NCBI GenBank assembly: GCA_947259705.1
Contig: CAMYNL010000012.1
Span: forward strand, 1-64,000
DNA: 64,000 nucleotides
Direction: 5' to 3'
Source: an uncultured Gammaproteobacteria bacterium
Lineage (GTDB): Bacteria; Pseudomonadota; Gammaproteobacteria; Arenicellales; JAANXG01
This document shows, in pieces, positions 34,387 through 44,915 of this stretch (the first letter of the stretch is position 1; each line of letters opens with the position of its first letter). Position numbers and translations under genes: made by a program. The notes under the pieces were generated by a model. It made no database searches and was not told the DNA's origin. It worked only from the letters and a program-made list of their open reading frames with translations.

Positions 34387-35231
34387 GATCGCTTTTCCTG
34401 TCGCGTCACTTGCCTGTGCGTACGCAGCGCTATCCAGGCCCGGCGCAACGGGGTCAACCGGGTTCGTACCTCGGTAACGCTGTGCGGGTCCATCTCCGCC
34501 AGGGTGGCCTCGTCTATCGCCGCCAGCACCAGTGCCGGCAGCTGACCACGCAGCCGGTCCGGCGGCAGTTCCCTGCGGGCCGCCGCGAACTCCTCCCCGG
34601 CTGCCGCGGTATGTTCGTGCACCGCGTACGCGAGTGCCGCTTTGTTGCTGGCCGCGGCCGATAGCTCCCGCGGCAGCAGAGCCGGCCGCCGGCGGGCCAC
34701 CAACCCCAGATTCAGCAGCAGTTCGGCAAGTCCGTGACCGTTTCCCAGATGGCGGGCGAACCCGTCGCTGGCCGACGAGTGACCACCCAACACGCGGCAG
34801 ATGCAGATCATGACTTCACTCCACATGACACGTTGATAATGAGCCCCGGATCGCTGCGGACCCGCATCTTCGGACACTTCGAGAACTGCAGATACCGCTT
34901 CCAGGGAGCGGATCAAGGGTGCCGGATCGAATTGTGGTCTCAGGGCTGCGAGACAAACGGTGGCGGGATGCCGGGGCGAGCCATGCCACAGACACGCTAT
35001 TTCGTCGCTCCACCAGTGCAGCCTGGCCGCAGCCAAGTCGGTATCCCGGCTCCACGCCAGGTTCTGCAGTTCGTCCGCCAGGGCGAACAGCCCCAGCAGG
35101 GCGGCCCGGTCGTCCGCCTTCGCGAAACGTGCGGCGTAATGCAAAGTGGAACCGGGAGCGGCGATCCGTTGGCTGCAGTAATCGAGTGCGGAGGATGCAT
35201 CAACGCCGGCCCGAGATCCGTGCGTATTCAT
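34383..35231 (-). CDS. Squalene/phytoene synthase-like protein
   Basis: 282 residues, all-helical. The N-terminus DYCSQRIAAPGSTLHYAARFA is characteristic of the trans-isoprenyl diphosphate synthase superfamily. However both Asp-rich substrate motifs are altered: the expected first DxxxD region reads ALADELQNLAW and the second reads GHGLAELLLNLG. This resembles the non-catalytic NDUFAF6-type branch, so terpene synthesis is unlikely. It overlaps rmuC and yciK by 4 bp each, within the mtaD-ubiG-gph-rmuC operon. Confidence 0.75.
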   Translation of the reverse strand: MNTHGSRAGVDASSALDYCSQRIAAPGSTLHYAARFAKADDRAALLGLFALADELQNLAWSRDTDLAAARLHWWSDEIACLWHGSPRHPATVCLAALRPQFDPAPLIRSLEAVSAVLEVSEDAGPQRSGAHYQRVMWSEVMICICRVLGGHSSASDGFARHLGNGHGLAELLLNLGLVARRRPALLPRELSAAASNKAALAYAVHEHTAAAGEEFAAARRELPPDRLRGQLPALVLAAIDEATLAEMDPHSVTEVRTRLTPLRRAWIALRTHRQVTRQEKRS

Positions 35232-36505
35232 TCGGTGTCCGGCGCGCTGACTTCCCGCACACCGCTCTCGACCTGGCCGGGAAACTCGACACCCTGTTCT
35301 TCGGCGATCCCCAGTTCGACGAATTTGCGTGCCCCCGGTACCAGCTTCGACTCGAAGGAGCCCACCAACCGATTGAACTGTCCGACACCGGCGTCCAGGT
35401 GGCGGCCCAGCTTTCCCAGGTGTTCGGCAAGCGTGATAATACGCCGATACAGGTCCTCACCCAGCACACGTATCTTCTCGGCGTTGCGGTCCAGCGAATC
35501 CTGTCTCCATCCGTAGGCGACCGCGCGCAGCAGCGCGACAAAGCTGGTCGGCGTCGCGAGAATCACCTTCTGCGACAGCGCCTGTTCCAGCAGGGCGGGG
35601 TCCTGATCGAGGGCGGCGCCGAGGAACTGATCGCCCGGAATAAACAGAATCACGAACTCCGGAGCGTGCACGAACTGGTCCCAGTAGCGCTTGGCGGCAA
35701 GCTCCCGCACCCGCTCGCCGACATGGCGCGCGTGCCGCGCCAGGAACCGGTCCCGCTCCCGCTCATCCGCAGCCTCTACGGCGCTCAAATACGCATCCAG
35801 CGGCGTCTTGACATCGACCACGACCTGTCGGCCGCCGGGCATGTGCACGATCATGTCGGGGCGGGAACGATTGACGTCGCCGGCCGAGTGCACCTGTTCG
35901 CTGAAGTCACAGTGTTCGATCATCCCAGCCAGTTCAGCGAGACGCCGCAGGGTCAATTCCCCCCATTGACCTCGCACCTCGGGCCGGCGCAATGCCTGCA
36001 CCAGGTTGCGGGTTTCACCACGCAATGCCTGCTGCGTCTTGGCCAGACCCTCGAGCTGCCTGCTCAGGGCGCCGTGCGATTCACGGCGGTCCCGTTCCAG
36101 CGCCTGCAACTGCTGTTCGGTCCGGCGCAAGGACTCGCGCAAAGGCTCCACCAGTTCCCTTACGGCCTGCTGCTTCAGTTCCAGGTCGCCCTTGGCCTCG
36201 GTATTAAACCGCGCCAGCACCTGCTGGGCGAGTTCCAGGAAGGCCTGGTTATTCCGCTGCAGTGCCTCCGCGGACAGGGCGGTGAAGGTCTGATGCAGCA
36301 CCCGGTGGCGTTCCAGGTTCTGGTGGTGTTCCGTCTCCAGCGCGGTGGTGAGGCGGTCGATCTCTTTCTGTTTGCGCAGACTGGCGATCATCCAGCCGAC
36401 GGCGGCACCAAGCAAGAGAATCGCGCACAACAACGGCCAGGCCTGTTGATCCAGTTGCCACCACAACTGGACCAGGGCGTCGTCGCTCAGCCGGTCGGCA
36501 GGCAT
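35228..36505 (-). CDS. rmuC: DNA recombination protein RmuC
   Basis: 425 residues. An N-terminal transmembrane segment (WPLLCAILLLGAAVGWMI) is followed by a coiled coil to about residue 175 (QQLQALERDRRESHG) and a nuclease-like RmuC domain (RGQWGELTLRRLAELAGM, PDMIVHMPGGRQVVVDVKTPLDAY, EFVILFIPGDQFL). RmuC limits DNA inversions in E. coli. The start is 4 residues into a short tail after gph with no gap. A long open frame exists on the opposite strand but has no family similarity. Confidence 0.93.
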   Translation of the reverse strand: MPADRLSDDALVQLWWQLDQQAWPLLCAILLLGAAVGWMIASLRKQKEIDRLTTALETEHHQNLERHRVLHQTFTALSAEALQRNNQAFLELAQQVLARFNTEAKGDLELKQQAVRELVEPLRESLRRTEQQLQALERDRRESHGALSRQLEGLAKTQQALRGETRNLVQALRRPEVRGQWGELTLRRLAELAGMIEHCDFSEQVHSAGDVNRSRPDMIVHMPGGRQVVVDVKTPLDAYLSAVEAADERERDRFLARHARHVGERVRELAAKRYWDQFVHAPEFVILFIPGDQFLGAALDQDPALLEQALSQKVILATPTSFVALLRAVAYGWRQDSLDRNAEKIRVLGEDLYRRIITLAEHLGKLGRHLDAGVGQFNRLVGSFESKLVPGARKFVELGIAEEQGVEFPGQVESGVREVSAPDTE

Positions 36506-37165
36506 TCACCCATCCAGCCAGTGCAACAGGTCAACAGGGTCTCGAAGCAGACCGTCGGCGCCCCAGTCCTCCGGACGGTCACTGTTGGTCAGGTATCCGA
36601 AGGTGGCGACCAGGGTAGTCATGCCGGCACGCCTTCCCGCCTCGATGTCACGCTCGGCGTCACCGACATAGATGCACCGATCAGGTGCGCCGCCTGCTAT
36701 GCGACAGGCATGAAGCAAGGGTTCGGGGTGGGGTTTGCGCCGGTCCAGGGTGTCCCCGCTCACCACGCACGCGGCTCGATCCCACAACCCGAGCCGACGC
36801 AACAGCGGATCGGTGAGGAAGGACGGTTTATTGGTCACTACGCCCCACGCCGTGCCGATGCGTTCGCATCTTTCGAGTATCGACTCCATGCCGCTGAAGA
36901 GACGCGTTTCGCGGCAGAGATTGTCGGCGTAGATCTCAAGGAATCGCTTCCTCAGGGAAGCGAACGCTGGTTCATCGGGCGCGACCTGGAAACCCAGTCG
37001 CGTCAGCGCATTGGCGCCATGGGACACGTGGCCCCGGATGTGCTCGAACGGCAATGGCTCGTACTGCCGCTCGGAGAGCAATCGGTTGAGCGCGTACGCC
37101 ATATCCGGCGCCGTGTCCAGTAAGGTTCCATCGAGATCGAACAGCAGCGTCCGCCTGTCAGTCAT
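36506..37165 (-). CDS. gph: Phosphoglycolate phosphatase
   Basis: 219 residues from the ATG at 37165. HAD motif I is [15 protein letters not shown], motif [11 protein letters not shown], the Lys lies in [12 protein letters not shown], and motif IV is [12 protein letters not shown]. The Gph family removes 2-phosphoglycolate, formed by RuBisCO oxygenation or DNA repair. It lies directly after ubiG, with 8 bp overlap, as in many gammaproteobacteria. Confidence 0.93.
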   Translation of the reverse strand: MTDRRTLLFDLDGTLLDTAPDMAYALNRLLSERQYEPLPFEHIRGHVSHGANALTRLGFQVAPDEPAFASLRKRFLEIYADNLCRETRLFSGMESILERCERIGTAWGVVTNKPSFLTDPLLRRLGLWDRAACVVSGDTLDRRKPHPEPLLHACRIAGGAPDRCIYVGDAERDIEAGRRAGMTTLVATFGYLTNSDRPEDWGADGLLRDPVDLLHWLDG

Positions 37166-37871
37166 GTGGACGAAGTGCGTACGCCAGATAGTTGACGTCA
37201 ACGCCGGGTGCCAGCCAGTAGCGCCTGGTTATGGGGTTGTAGTGCATGCCGATAAGTTCGCTGAACCGCAGGCCTGCATGCCGGGCCCATTGCTCGAGTT
37301 CGCTGGGCCTGATGAACTTGCTGTAATCGTGGGTGCCGCGCGGCAACAGGTTGAGCACGTACTCCGCGCCCACGATGGCGAACAGCCAGGATTTGGGATT
37401 ACGGTTGAGGGTGGAAAAGAACACCGCGCCGCCGACTTTCACCAGCCGGGCGCAAGCGGTTACGGCCGATGCCGGGTCGGGCACGTGTTCCAGCATCTCC
37501 AGACAGGTAACTACGTCGTAGCAGTTCGATTCCTCACTTGCCAGGAGTTCCGCGCTGGCCCGCCGGTACTCCACCGTGGCGCCACTTTCCAGCAGGTGCA
37601 AGCGGGCGACCGCCAGCGGCGCTTCGGCCATGTCGATGCCGGTAACCATGGCCCCGCGACGTGCCATCGACTCCGCAAGTATCCCCCCCCCGCACCCGAC
37701 ATCGAGTACCCGCTTGCCCGCCAGAGCGACGCGCTGATCAATGAAATCCAGGCGTAGCGGATTGATGTCATGAAGTGGTTTGAACTCGCTCTGCGGATCC
37801 CACCAGCGGTTGGCGAGTTCCTCGAATTTCCTGATCTCGGCGTGATCGACGTTGTGGCAGTTGTCATTCAT
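37158..37871 (-). CDS. ubiG: Ubiquinone biosynthesis O-methyltransferase
   Basis: 237 residues. The UbiG signature [23 protein letters not shown] is followed by the SAM-binding [17 protein letters not shown] and [10 protein letters not shown]. It performs both O-methylations in ubiquinone synthesis. It begins immediately after the mtaD stop and overlaps gph, forming mtaD-ubiG-gph. Confidence 0.96.
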   Translation of the reverse strand: MNDNCHNVDHAEIRKFEELANRWWDPQSEFKPLHDINPLRLDFIDQRVALAGKRVLDVGCGGGILAESMARRGAMVTGIDMAEAPLAVARLHLLESGATVEYRRASAELLASEESNCYDVVTCLEMLEHVPDPASAVTACARLVKVGGAVFFSTLNRNPKSWLFAIVGAEYVLNLLPRGTHDYSKFIRPSELEQWARHAGLRFSELIGMHYNPITRRYWLAPGVDVNYLAYALRPHD

Positions 37872-39215
37872 TCACATAACCTGGACGCGCGATTGATCTG
37901 ACTGCTGGATCTGCCGCTGCCATTGATTCACTTCGTCCAGCAACTCCTTGCGGTCGTACCCGCGGAGTTCGCCGTCGTGGACGGCGCGGCGGCCATTGAC
38001 CCAGACGTCGCTAATCTGGTCCCGGCCGGCACTGTAGACGATCTGAGTCACCGGATCGTATACCGGTTGCGTGGCCAGGCTGTCGAGGTTGACAGCGATC
38101 AGATCGGCAGCCTTGCCGGGCACGATCGAACCCACCTGGTGATCCAGCCGCAGCGCTCTGGCGCCATTGATGGTCGCCATCGCCAGCGCTTGGTCCGCCG
38201 GCAACGCAGTGGGGTCATTGCTTTGCCCCTTGGCATGCAGCGCGGCGCTGCGCATCTCGCCGAGCATATCCAGGTCGTTGTTGCTGGCGGCGCCGTCTGT
38301 ACCGAGCGCGATATTCACGCCCGCCGCCGACAGGTCTGCAACCGGGCAACTGCCGCTGGCCAGCTTCAGATTGGATTCCGGACAATGGACAACATGCGCC
38401 CCCAGCTGCGCCATGGCGTCGATTTCGGACCCCAGCAATTGAGTCATATGTACCGCCAACAGGCGGTCCGTCAGCAGATTCAGCCTGCTCAGGCGCTCGA
38501 GCGGACGCACCTGATATCGGCCCAGGGACTCTTCGACCTCGCGAACGGTTTCGTGGACATGCATGTGAACGGGGATGTCAAGTTCATCGGCAAGGACCTG
38601 GATCTTATGCAGTGGTTCGTCGGAGACAGAATAAGGGGCGTGGGGGGCGAACGCGGTCGAAACCAGTTGCGAGGCCTTCACATCGTCGTGCAGCCGTAGC
38701 CCTTTGGCCAGGTAGTCATCAGGCGACTGCGCCCAGGGCGTCGGGAAGTCAATCATGATCAACCCCACCTTGACACGGATACCCTGCTGCTCGGCGACTT
38801 CGGCGACGATGTTCGGAAAGAAATACATGTCGTTGAAGCACGTGGTGCCGCCGCACAGCATCTCGGCAATGGCCAGCCGGGTACCGGCGCGAACGAACTG
38901 CTCGCTGACCCAGCGTTTCTCCGCCGGCCAGATATGGTCGCTGAGCCATTCCATCAGTGGCATGTCATCCGCCATACCGCGAAACAGGGTCATGGCGGCA
39001 TGGGTGTGGGCATTGACGAAGCCCGGCAGCAGCGCGTGGTGCGGCAGCTGCACTTCCTCGCGGCCCAGAAAGCGCTCGTGGCAAAGGTTCCGTGCCAGCA
39101 GCGATACGATTCGACCCCGATTTACGACGACCGAGTGATCAGTTCGAGGGCGGGAGTCGGGTTCTATCGGGATGACCCAGCGCGGGTGTATGACGAGATC
39201 AACGCTTTGCGGCAT
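37872..39215 (-). CDS. mtaD: 5-methylthioadenosine/S-adenosylhomocysteine deaminase
   Basis: 447 residues of the amidohydrolase superfamily (TRZ/ATZ). Metal ligands are visible in LLPGFVNAHTHAAMTLFRG, the HMHVHET His pair and the ALGTDGAASNNDLDML Asp. It deaminates methylthioadenosine or S-adenosylhomocysteine, by-products of SAM use. It is divergent from mtnA, the methylthioribose-1-phosphate isomerase of the same salvage route, and precedes ubiG, a SAM-consuming enzyme. Confidence 0.9.
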   Translation of the reverse strand: MPQSVDLVIHPRWVIPIEPDSRPRTDHSVVVNRGRIVSLLARNLCHERFLGREEVQLPHHALLPGFVNAHTHAAMTLFRGMADDMPLMEWLSDHIWPAEKRWVSEQFVRAGTRLAIAEMLCGGTTCFNDMYFFPNIVAEVAEQQGIRVKVGLIMIDFPTPWAQSPDDYLAKGLRLHDDVKASQLVSTAFAPHAPYSVSDEPLHKIQVLADELDIPVHMHVHETVREVEESLGRYQVRPLERLSRLNLLTDRLLAVHMTQLLGSEIDAMAQLGAHVVHCPESNLKLASGSCPVADLSAAGVNIALGTDGAASNNDLDMLGEMRSAALHAKGQSNDPTALPADQALAMATINGARALRLDHQVGSIVPGKAADLIAVNLDSLATQPVYDPVTQIVYSAGRDQISDVWVNGRRAVHDGELRGYDRKELLDEVNQWQRQIQQSDQSRVQVM

Positions 39216-39285
39216 GGTCGAAAGATACAGTTCACGTGGGACCAGTACAAGCGCCTGCGCGGGAGCAACACGGGAGCAAACCTCT

Positions 39286-39291
39286 TATACT
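39286..39291 (+). promoter_or_regulatory. Candidate -10 (TATACT) for mtnA
   Basis: TATACT at 39286-39291 lies 31 bp upstream of the mtnA ATG in the 106-bp divergent gap with mtaD. The -35 is weak. Confidence 0.35.
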
Positions 39292-39321
39292 TGAGACCTA
39301 ATCCCAGACAACCGTTGGCAA

Positions 39322-40383
39322 ATGACGACGATCAACGAAAACAAGGTGCAAGCGATAATATGGACCCGCGGTGAACTATCGCTGCTGGACCAGCGACACC
39401 TGCCATCGCGCACCGAGTATCTGGCCATTGACAGCGCGCAGGCAGCCGCCGCCGCCATCCGTGCCATGGTGGTGCGCGGAGCGCCGGCGATCGGGATCAC
39501 CGCGGCATATGCGATTGTTCTCGCGGGTCGCCGGCGACTGGCCGAGCACGGAAGCGCCTGGCGCGAGGCCTTCGAGCAGGATCTGGAGCTGCTGTCGGCG
39601 GCCCGTCCCACGGCGGTCAACCTGCGCTGGGCCGTGGCGCGCATGCGCCAAGTCGCGGACCAGAACGAAGACGGCACCGTGCTCGCCGCACTGACGGCGA
39701 CAGCCGAATCCATCCATGCCGAAGACGTAGCATCGAATCATCGCATGGGGGAACTGGGGGCAGCCTGCATCGGTGCGGCGAACGGTGTGTTGACCCACTG
39801 CAATGCCGGGTCGCTGGCGACGGGGGGTTACGGCACGGCGCTGGGAGTCATCCGCCGCGCCTACGCCGACGGGCGCATCAGGGAGGTCTATGCGGGCGAA
39901 ACGCGACCCTGGCTGCAGGGCGCGCGGTTGACCGCCTGGGAGCTGGTTCAGGAGGGTATTCCGGTCACGCTAATTCCCGACTCGGCAGCGGCCCACCTCA
40001 TGCGGGAGCGGCGCTTCGACTGGGTGATTGTCGGCGCCGATCGCGTCGCCGCCAATGGCGACGCCGCCAACAAGATCGGCACTTACTCGCTGGCTGTGAA
40101 CGCCCGGCATCATGGCGTTAAGTTCATGGTGGTGGCGCCGACCAGCACCATCGACCTCGAAACCGCGTGCGGTAACGATGTCCCTATCGAGGAGCGCGGC
40201 GGCGATGAGGTCACGACCTGCGCCGGCACGCAGATAGCCCCGTCCGCGGCGCGGGCTTGTAACCCGGTGTTCGACGTCACGCCAGCGGAACTCATTGACG
40301 TGCTGGTCACGGAGCAGGGGGTGATAAGACGTCCGCGCAGGGAATCAATCGAGGCGCTATTCACTGGCCCGGGAGGGCGATAG
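39322..40383 (+). CDS. mtnA: S-methyl-5-thioribose-1-phosphate isomerase
   Basis: 353 residues of the eIF2B-like isomerase family. It has [13 protein letters not shown], the catalytic Cys in [20 protein letters not shown] and the catalytic Asp in [18 protein letters not shown]. It converts methylthioribose-1-phosphate to methylthioribulose-1-phosphate in methionine salvage. Its divergent neighbour is mtaD. No other mtn genes are in the window. Confidence 0.95.
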   Translation: MTTINENKVQAIIWTRGELSLLDQRHLPSRTEYLAIDSAQAAAAAIRAMVVRGAPAIGITAAYAIVLAGRRRLAEHGSAWREAFEQDLELLSAARPTAVNLRWAVARMRQVADQNEDGTVLAALTATAESIHAEDVASNHRMGELGAACIGAANGVLTHCNAGSLATGGYGTALGVIRRAYADGRIREVYAGETRPWLQGARLTAWELVQEGIPVTLIPDSAAAHLMRERRFDWVIVGADRVAANGDAANKIGTYSLAVNARHHGVKFMVVAPTSTIDLETACGNDVPIEERGGDEVTTCAGTQIAPSAARACNPVFDVTPAELIDVLVTEQGVIRRPRRESIEALFTGPGGR

Positions 40384-40398
40384 CGCCCCGGCTTGGCG

Positions 40399-40404
40399 TA
40401 TACT
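40399..40404 (+). promoter_or_regulatory. Candidate -10 (TATACT) upstream of cysC
   Basis: TATACT at 40399-40404, 35 bp before the cysC ATG, inside GCTTGGCGTATACTCCGCGG, which resembles the trpS upstream region. Confidence 0.35.
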
Positions 40405-40439
40405 CCGCGGTCGGTTTTCAACTCCAGAGTACAGCAGTC

Positions 40440-41084
40440 ATGAGTGAAATAATCAGAAGTTCCAATACCACCTGGCACCAGGCCACGGTGACACGCGGCC
40501 GCCGGGAGGTACTGAACGGCCACAAGTCTTACATCCTGTGGTTCACCGGGCTGTCCGGAGCAGGAAAATCGACTCTGGCCCATGCGCTGGAGGAGTCCTT
40601 GCACCGTCTGGGCTGCCGGACCTTCGTTTTCGACGGCGACAATGTGAGGCACGGCTTGTGCGGAGACCTGGGGTTCTCTGCAGATGATCGACAGGAGAAC
40701 ATCCGTCGCATCGGCGAGATGTCGAAGTTGATCATTGAGGCGGGTGTGATCGCCCTTACGGCTTTTATTTCCCCGTTTCGCGAAGACCGCCGCCGGGTCC
40801 GGGCACTGGTGGCCCCGGGCGACTTCGTGGAGATTTACTGTCGCGCGGATCTCGCCGTGTGTGAGCGGCGGGATGTAAAGGGACTGTACCAGCGCGCGCG
40901 GGCGGGGGAGATACCGGACTTCACCGGTATTAGTTCGCCCTACGAGGAGCCGGAGCAGCCGGAACTGATGGTGGACACCGGCAGCGACACATTGGCCGCG
41001 TGCGTCGAACAGGTACTCGGCTACCTGCAACAGACCGGGCGACTTCCGGAGGGCGCGGACATCCGCGCCCATGCCCTGGCCTGA
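40440..41084 (+). CDS. cysC: Adenylyl-sulfate kinase
   Basis: 214 residues. The P-loop GLSGAGKST (about residues 37-45), the [19 protein letters not shown]-binding segment and the [12 protein letters not shown] lid region are intact. It phosphorylates APS to PAPS, used for assimilation or sulfation. It stands alone; cysD/cysN are not adjacent. Residues 1-25 contain [15 protein letters not shown], as in stand-alone CysC. Confidence 0.94.
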   Translation: MSEIIRSSNTTWHQATVTRGRREVLNGHKSYILWFTGLSGAGKSTLAHALEESLHRLGCRTFVFDGDNVRHGLCGDLGFSADDRQENIRRIGEMSKLIIEAGVIALTAFISPFREDRRRVRALVAPGDFVEIYCRADLAVCERRDVKGLYQRARAGEIPDFTGISSPYEEPEQPELMVDTGSDTLAACVEQVLGYLQQTGRLPEGADIRAHALA

Positions 41085-41136
41085 GCGGTCAGTAGTGCTC
41101 TCGACTGACTCCGCGTGTTAAAATTCGCCGTTTATC

Positions 41137-41161
41137 CAGCCCCGGCCGGTACGGGCTGGGC
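41137..41161 (+). terminator. Inverted repeat between cysC and gyrA
   Basis: CCAGCCC and GGGCTGG form a 7-bp stem around a 10-nt loop, 40 bp before the gyrA start. No T run follows, so it could end cysC transcripts poorly or be a structure in the gyrA leader. Confidence 0.3.
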
Positions 41162-41201
41162 ACACCGTTTTCCAGGCTCGTAAGCAAGTTCGATCGTCTT
41201 G

Positions 41202-43775
41202 ATGGAAAGTTTCGCGAAAGAAACCATCCCTGCAAATCTGGAGCAGGAGATGAGGCAGTCATACCTCGATTACGCCATGAGCGTGATCGTCGGGCGTGCA
41301 CTGCCAGATGTTCGTGACGGATTGAAACCGGTGCATCGCAGGGTGTTGTATGCGATGTCCCAGCTCAACAACGACTGGAACAAACCATACAAGAAATCGG
41401 CCCGCGTGGTCGGCGACGTAATTGGCAAGTATCATCCGCACGGCGACGTCGCTGTCTACGACACCATCGTGCGCATGGCCCAGGATTTCTCCATGCGCTA
41501 TCCGCTCATAGACGGTCAGGGGAACTTCGGATCGGTCGATGGTGACGCCCCAGCAGCAATGCGTTACACGGAGATCCGACTGGCGAGGATCGCCCATGAG
41601 CTGCTGGCTGACATCGAAAAGGAGACTGTGGACTTCGGTCCCAACTATGACGAAACCGAGACGCAGCCCCTGGTGTTACCGACCAGGGCCCCCAACCTCC
41701 TGGTCAATGGGTCTTCGGGTATCGCGGTAGGCATGGCCACCAATATTCCGCCGCACAACCTGACCGAGGTCATAAACGCGTGCGTGGCGCTGGTGGACGA
41801 TGAGTCGCTGTCGTTGGCTCAGCTCATGAAACATCTTCCGGGGCCTGATTTCCCCACCCGCGGTATCATCAACGGGAGCTTGGGCATTCATCAGGCTTAT
41901 CGAACCGGGCGCGGAAAAATATACATGCGGGCGCGCACCGAGATTGAGACCGATGCGAAGACAGGACGCCAGAGCATCATCGTCACCGAGCTGCCCTACC
42001 AGGTAAACAAGGCGAGACTGCTGGAAAAGATCGCCGAACTCGTGAAAAGTAAACGCCTCGAAGGCATCTCCGAGCTGCGTGACGAGTCGGACAAATCCGG
42101 TATGCGGATGGTGGTTGAGCTGCGTCGCGGAGAGGTGGGTGACGTAGTGCTCAACAATCTTTATCAACACACCCAGATGCAGAGCGTGTTCGGGATCAAT
42201 ATGGTGGCGCTGGTAAACAACCAGCCGCGCCTGTTCAATTTGAAGGAACTGCTGGAGGAGTTCATCCGCCATCGGCGCGAGGTGGTGACCCGCCGCACGA
42301 TCTACGATCTGAAAAAAGCCCGGGACCGCGCCCACATACTGGAGGGGTGGGCGGTTGCGCTGAGCAACATCGACCCCGTCATCAAGCTGATCCGGGCCGC
42401 GGCCAGTCCGGCGGAAGCAAAGCAGAAACTCATTGCGCAGATCTGGACACCCGGCGTCGTTACACAAATGCTGGAACGTTCGGGAGCGGACATGTCCAGG
42501 CCCGAGGGCCTGGCCGAGGAGTTCGGCCTGCACGAGGAGGGCTACCGGCTGTCCCCGGCGCAGGCTCAGGCCATCCTGGACCTGCGTCTGCACCGGCTGA
42601 CCGGTCTCGAGCAGGAGAAGATACGGTCTGAATACGGGGAGATTCTGGAACGCATCAACGACCTGCTGGATATCCTGCGTAGCAGCGATCGCCTGATGCA
42701 GGTAATACGAGAGGAACTGCTGGAAATCCGTGACCACTATGACCCCCGGCACGAGCGCCGCACCGAGATAGTCCAGGACCAGATCGACCTGTCGATGGAA
42801 GACCTGATTGCGGAGGAAGATGTCGTGGTGACGCTGTCCCATGAGGGTTACGCCAAGTCGCAGCCCATATCGGACTACCGCGCCCAACGCCGGGGCGGAC
42901 GCGGAAGGAGCGCTACCCGCACCAAGGACGAAGACTTTGTCGATCGGATGTTCGTCGCCAACACCCACGATATGGTCCTGTGTTTTTCAAATCACGGCAA
43001 GGTCTACTGGTTGAAGGTGTATCAGTTTCCGCAGGCAGGGAGTAATGCCCGTGGAAAGCCGCTGGTCAACCTGCTGCCCCTCGGCCAGGGCGAGAAGATT
43101 ACGGCATTGTCACCGGTGCAAAACTTCGAGCAGGGCGAATTCGTGTTCATGGCCACCAGTGACGGTACCGTTAAGAAGACCCCGCTCAAGGATTTCTCGC
43201 GACCGAGGGCTTCCGGCATCATCGCCATTGACCTGAAGCTGGAGACCCACCTGGTGGGTGTGGGCCTCACCGATGGATACCAGGATATCTTCCTTTTCAC
43301 CGACGCTGGAAAGGTGATCAGATTCGCGGAGTCGGACGTGCGCGCCATGGGCCGAACCGCCCGGGGCGTTCGCGGGATCATGCTCAAGGGGGAGCACCGG
43401 GTCATTTCCATGATCATCGCCAACGAGAAGGAGAACGCTGCCGATACGGTGCTTACCGCCACTGCCAATGGTTACGGCAAGCGGACCCTGATTTCGGACT
43501 ATCCGCGTCAGGGGCGTGGTGGCCAGGGTGTGATCGCCATCCAGGTAAGTGACCGAAACGGTAAGGTAGTTGCCGCGAGGATGGTCAATCAACAGGATGA
43601 AATGATGCTCATCACCAACGCCGGGACGTTGATTCGAAGCCGGGTCGCGGAAGTGTCCATACAGGGTCGGAATACACAGGGGGTGCGCCTCATCGGCGTG
43701 CAGGGGGAGGAGGAGCTTGCGAGCATGGAAACGGTAATGGAGGCCAACGGCCAATCCGACGGAGAAGAAGAATAG
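41202..43775 (+). CDS. gyrA: DNA gyrase subunit A
   Basis: 857 residues from the ATG at 41202. The breakage-reunion domain numbering matches E. coli exactly: active Tyr122 in AMRYTEIRL. In the quinolone region [13 protein letters not shown] the residue equivalent to Ser83 is Val, and Asp87 is kept. The GyrA box occurs as QRRGGRGR near residue 563, followed by the beta-pinwheel domain and an acidic tail. It introduces negative supercoils with GyrB. Followed by serC after 54 bp. Confidence 0.97.
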   Translation: MESFAKETIPANLEQEMRQSYLDYAMSVIVGRALPDVRDGLKPVHRRVLYAMSQLNNDWNKPYKKSARVVGDVIGKYHPHGDVAVYDTIVRMAQDFSMRYPLIDGQGNFGSVDGDAPAAMRYTEIRLARIAHELLADIEKETVDFGPNYDETETQPLVLPTRAPNLLVNGSSGIAVGMATNIPPHNLTEVINACVALVDDESLSLAQLMKHLPGPDFPTRGIINGSLGIHQAYRTGRGKIYMRARTEIETDAKTGRQSIIVTELPYQVNKARLLEKIAELVKSKRLEGISELRDESDKSGMRMVVELRRGEVGDVVLNNLYQHTQMQSVFGINMVALVNNQPRLFNLKELLEEFIRHRREVVTRRTIYDLKKARDRAHILEGWAVALSNIDPVIKLIRAAASPAEAKQKLIAQIWTPGVVTQMLERSGADMSRPEGLAEEFGLHEEGYRLSPAQAQAILDLRLHRLTGLEQEKIRSEYGEILERINDLLDILRSSDRLMQVIREELLEIRDHYDPRHERRTEIVQDQIDLSMEDLIAEEDVVVTLSHEGYAKSQPISDYRAQRRGGRGRSATRTKDEDFVDRMFVANTHDMVLCFSNHGKVYWLKVYQFPQAGSNARGKPLVNLLPLGQGEKITALSPVQNFEQGEFVFMATSDGTVKKTPLKDFSRPRASGIIAIDLKLETHLVGVGLTDGYQDIFLFTDAGKVIRFAESDVRAMGRTARGVRGIMLKGEHRVISMIIANEKENAADTVLTATANGYGKRTLISDYPRQGRGGQGVIAIQVSDRNGKVVAARMVNQQDEMMLITNAGTLIRSRVAEVSIQGRNTQGVRLIGVQGEEELASMETVMEANGQSDGEEE

Positions 43776-43829
43776 GCTGCCGGGCGCCCGGCGTAGTGGT
43801 TTTGTTAACAAAGTATTCTGGAGACCTAC

Positions 43830-44915
43830 GTGAGTCGAATTTTCAACTTTAGCGCGGGGCCAGCCGTGCTCCCGTTGCCGGTGCTCGAAAGGGCCCGCGA
43901 CGAATTGCTGGAGTGGGATGGGGCTGGGGCTTCGGTCATGGAGATCAGCCATCGCAGCAAGGAGTTCATCGCCGTCGCCGAGCAGGCCGAGGCCGATCTG
44001 CGCGACCTGTTGGCGATCCCCGCTGATTACAAGGTGCTTTTCCTGCAAGGGGGGGCGCAGCTGCAGTTCGCCATGGTGCCGCTGAACCTTCTCGCTGACA
44101 AGCGCGGCGCCGACTATGTCAACACCGGACAATGGTCAAACAAGGCGATCGCCGAGGCGCGGCGATTTGCTGAGGTGAATATCGTCGCCAGCAGTGAGTA
44201 CAGCGATTTCACTACGGTGCCGCCGCAAAGCGACTGGAACCTCGATCCCGGGGCAGCCTATGTCCACTACACCCCCAATGAAACCATAGGTGGGGTAGAG
44301 TTCCACTGGGTTCCCGATGTCGGTGACGTTCCCCTGGTGGCAGACGTGTCTTCCACCATACTGTCGCGGCCCATCGACGTGTCCCGCTTCGGAATCATCT
44401 ATGCCGGGGCACAGAAGAACATCGGTCCCGCGGGACTTACCATCGTAATCGTGCGAGAGGACCTGTTGGGCAGAACCTCGCCCCTGGCACCGAATCTTTT
44501 CGACTATAAAAAACAGGCAGAGAACGGTTCCATGCTGAATACTGCGCCGACCTTCGCCTGGTACATGGCGGGATTGGTGTTTCAATGGTTGAAACAGCAG
44601 GGCGGCCTCGCGGAGATGGCGGAAATGAACAGCCGCAAGGCGGAGAAGCTCTACGCGGCGATAGATGGCTCCGGCGGGTTCTACCGGAACCCAGTCACTC
44701 CGGAATGCCGTTCCTGGATGAACGTGCCGTTTACCCTGGTGGACCCCGAGCTGGATGCCACCTTCCTGACCGAGTCCAAGTCTGCGGGCCTGCATGCCTT
44801 GAAAGGGCATCGTTCGGTAGGCGGTATGCGTGCCAGCATCTACAATGCCATGCCGGAGCAGGGGGTGGATGCACTGATCGAATTCATGCGCGATTTCGCC
44901 GGTAGCAGGGGCTGA
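43830..44915 (+). CDS. serC: Phosphoserine aminotransferase
   Basis: 361 residues from a [21 protein letters not shown] is the family N-terminus, the PLP-binding Lys is in [13 protein letters not shown], and [13 protein letters not shown] closes the active site. It converts 3-phosphohydroxypyruvate to phosphoserine. It starts a run of serine and aromatic amino acid genes; the stop overlaps the serA start. Confidence 0.96.
   Translation: MSRIFNFSAGPAVLPLPVLERARDELLEWDGAGASVMEISHRSKEFIAVAEQAEADLRDLLAIPADYKVLFLQGGAQLQFAMVPLNLLADKRGADYVNTGQWSNKAIAEARRFAEVNIVASSEYSDFTTVPPQSDWNLDPGAAYVHYTPNETIGGVEFHWVPDVGDVPLVADVSSTILSRPIDVSRFGIIYAGAQKNIGPAGLTIVIVREDLLGRTSPLAPNLFDYKKQAENGSMLNTAPTFAWYMAGLVFQWLKQQGGLAEMAEMNSRKAEKLYAAIDGSGGFYRNPVTPECRSWMNVPFTLVDPELDATFLTESKSAGLHALKGHRSVGGMRASIYNAMPEQGVDALIEFMRDFAGSRG

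Noticed and set aside
34919-37123. A 734-codon open frame on the + strand
   Set aside because: It is antisense to the phytoene synthase-like gene, rmuC and gph, which have clear families, overlaps and starts on the minus strand. Its translation is low in complexity and matches no family.
41676-42968. A 430-codon minus-strand frame
   Set aside because: It is antisense to gyrA, whose reading is certain; GC-rich genes often create such shadows.
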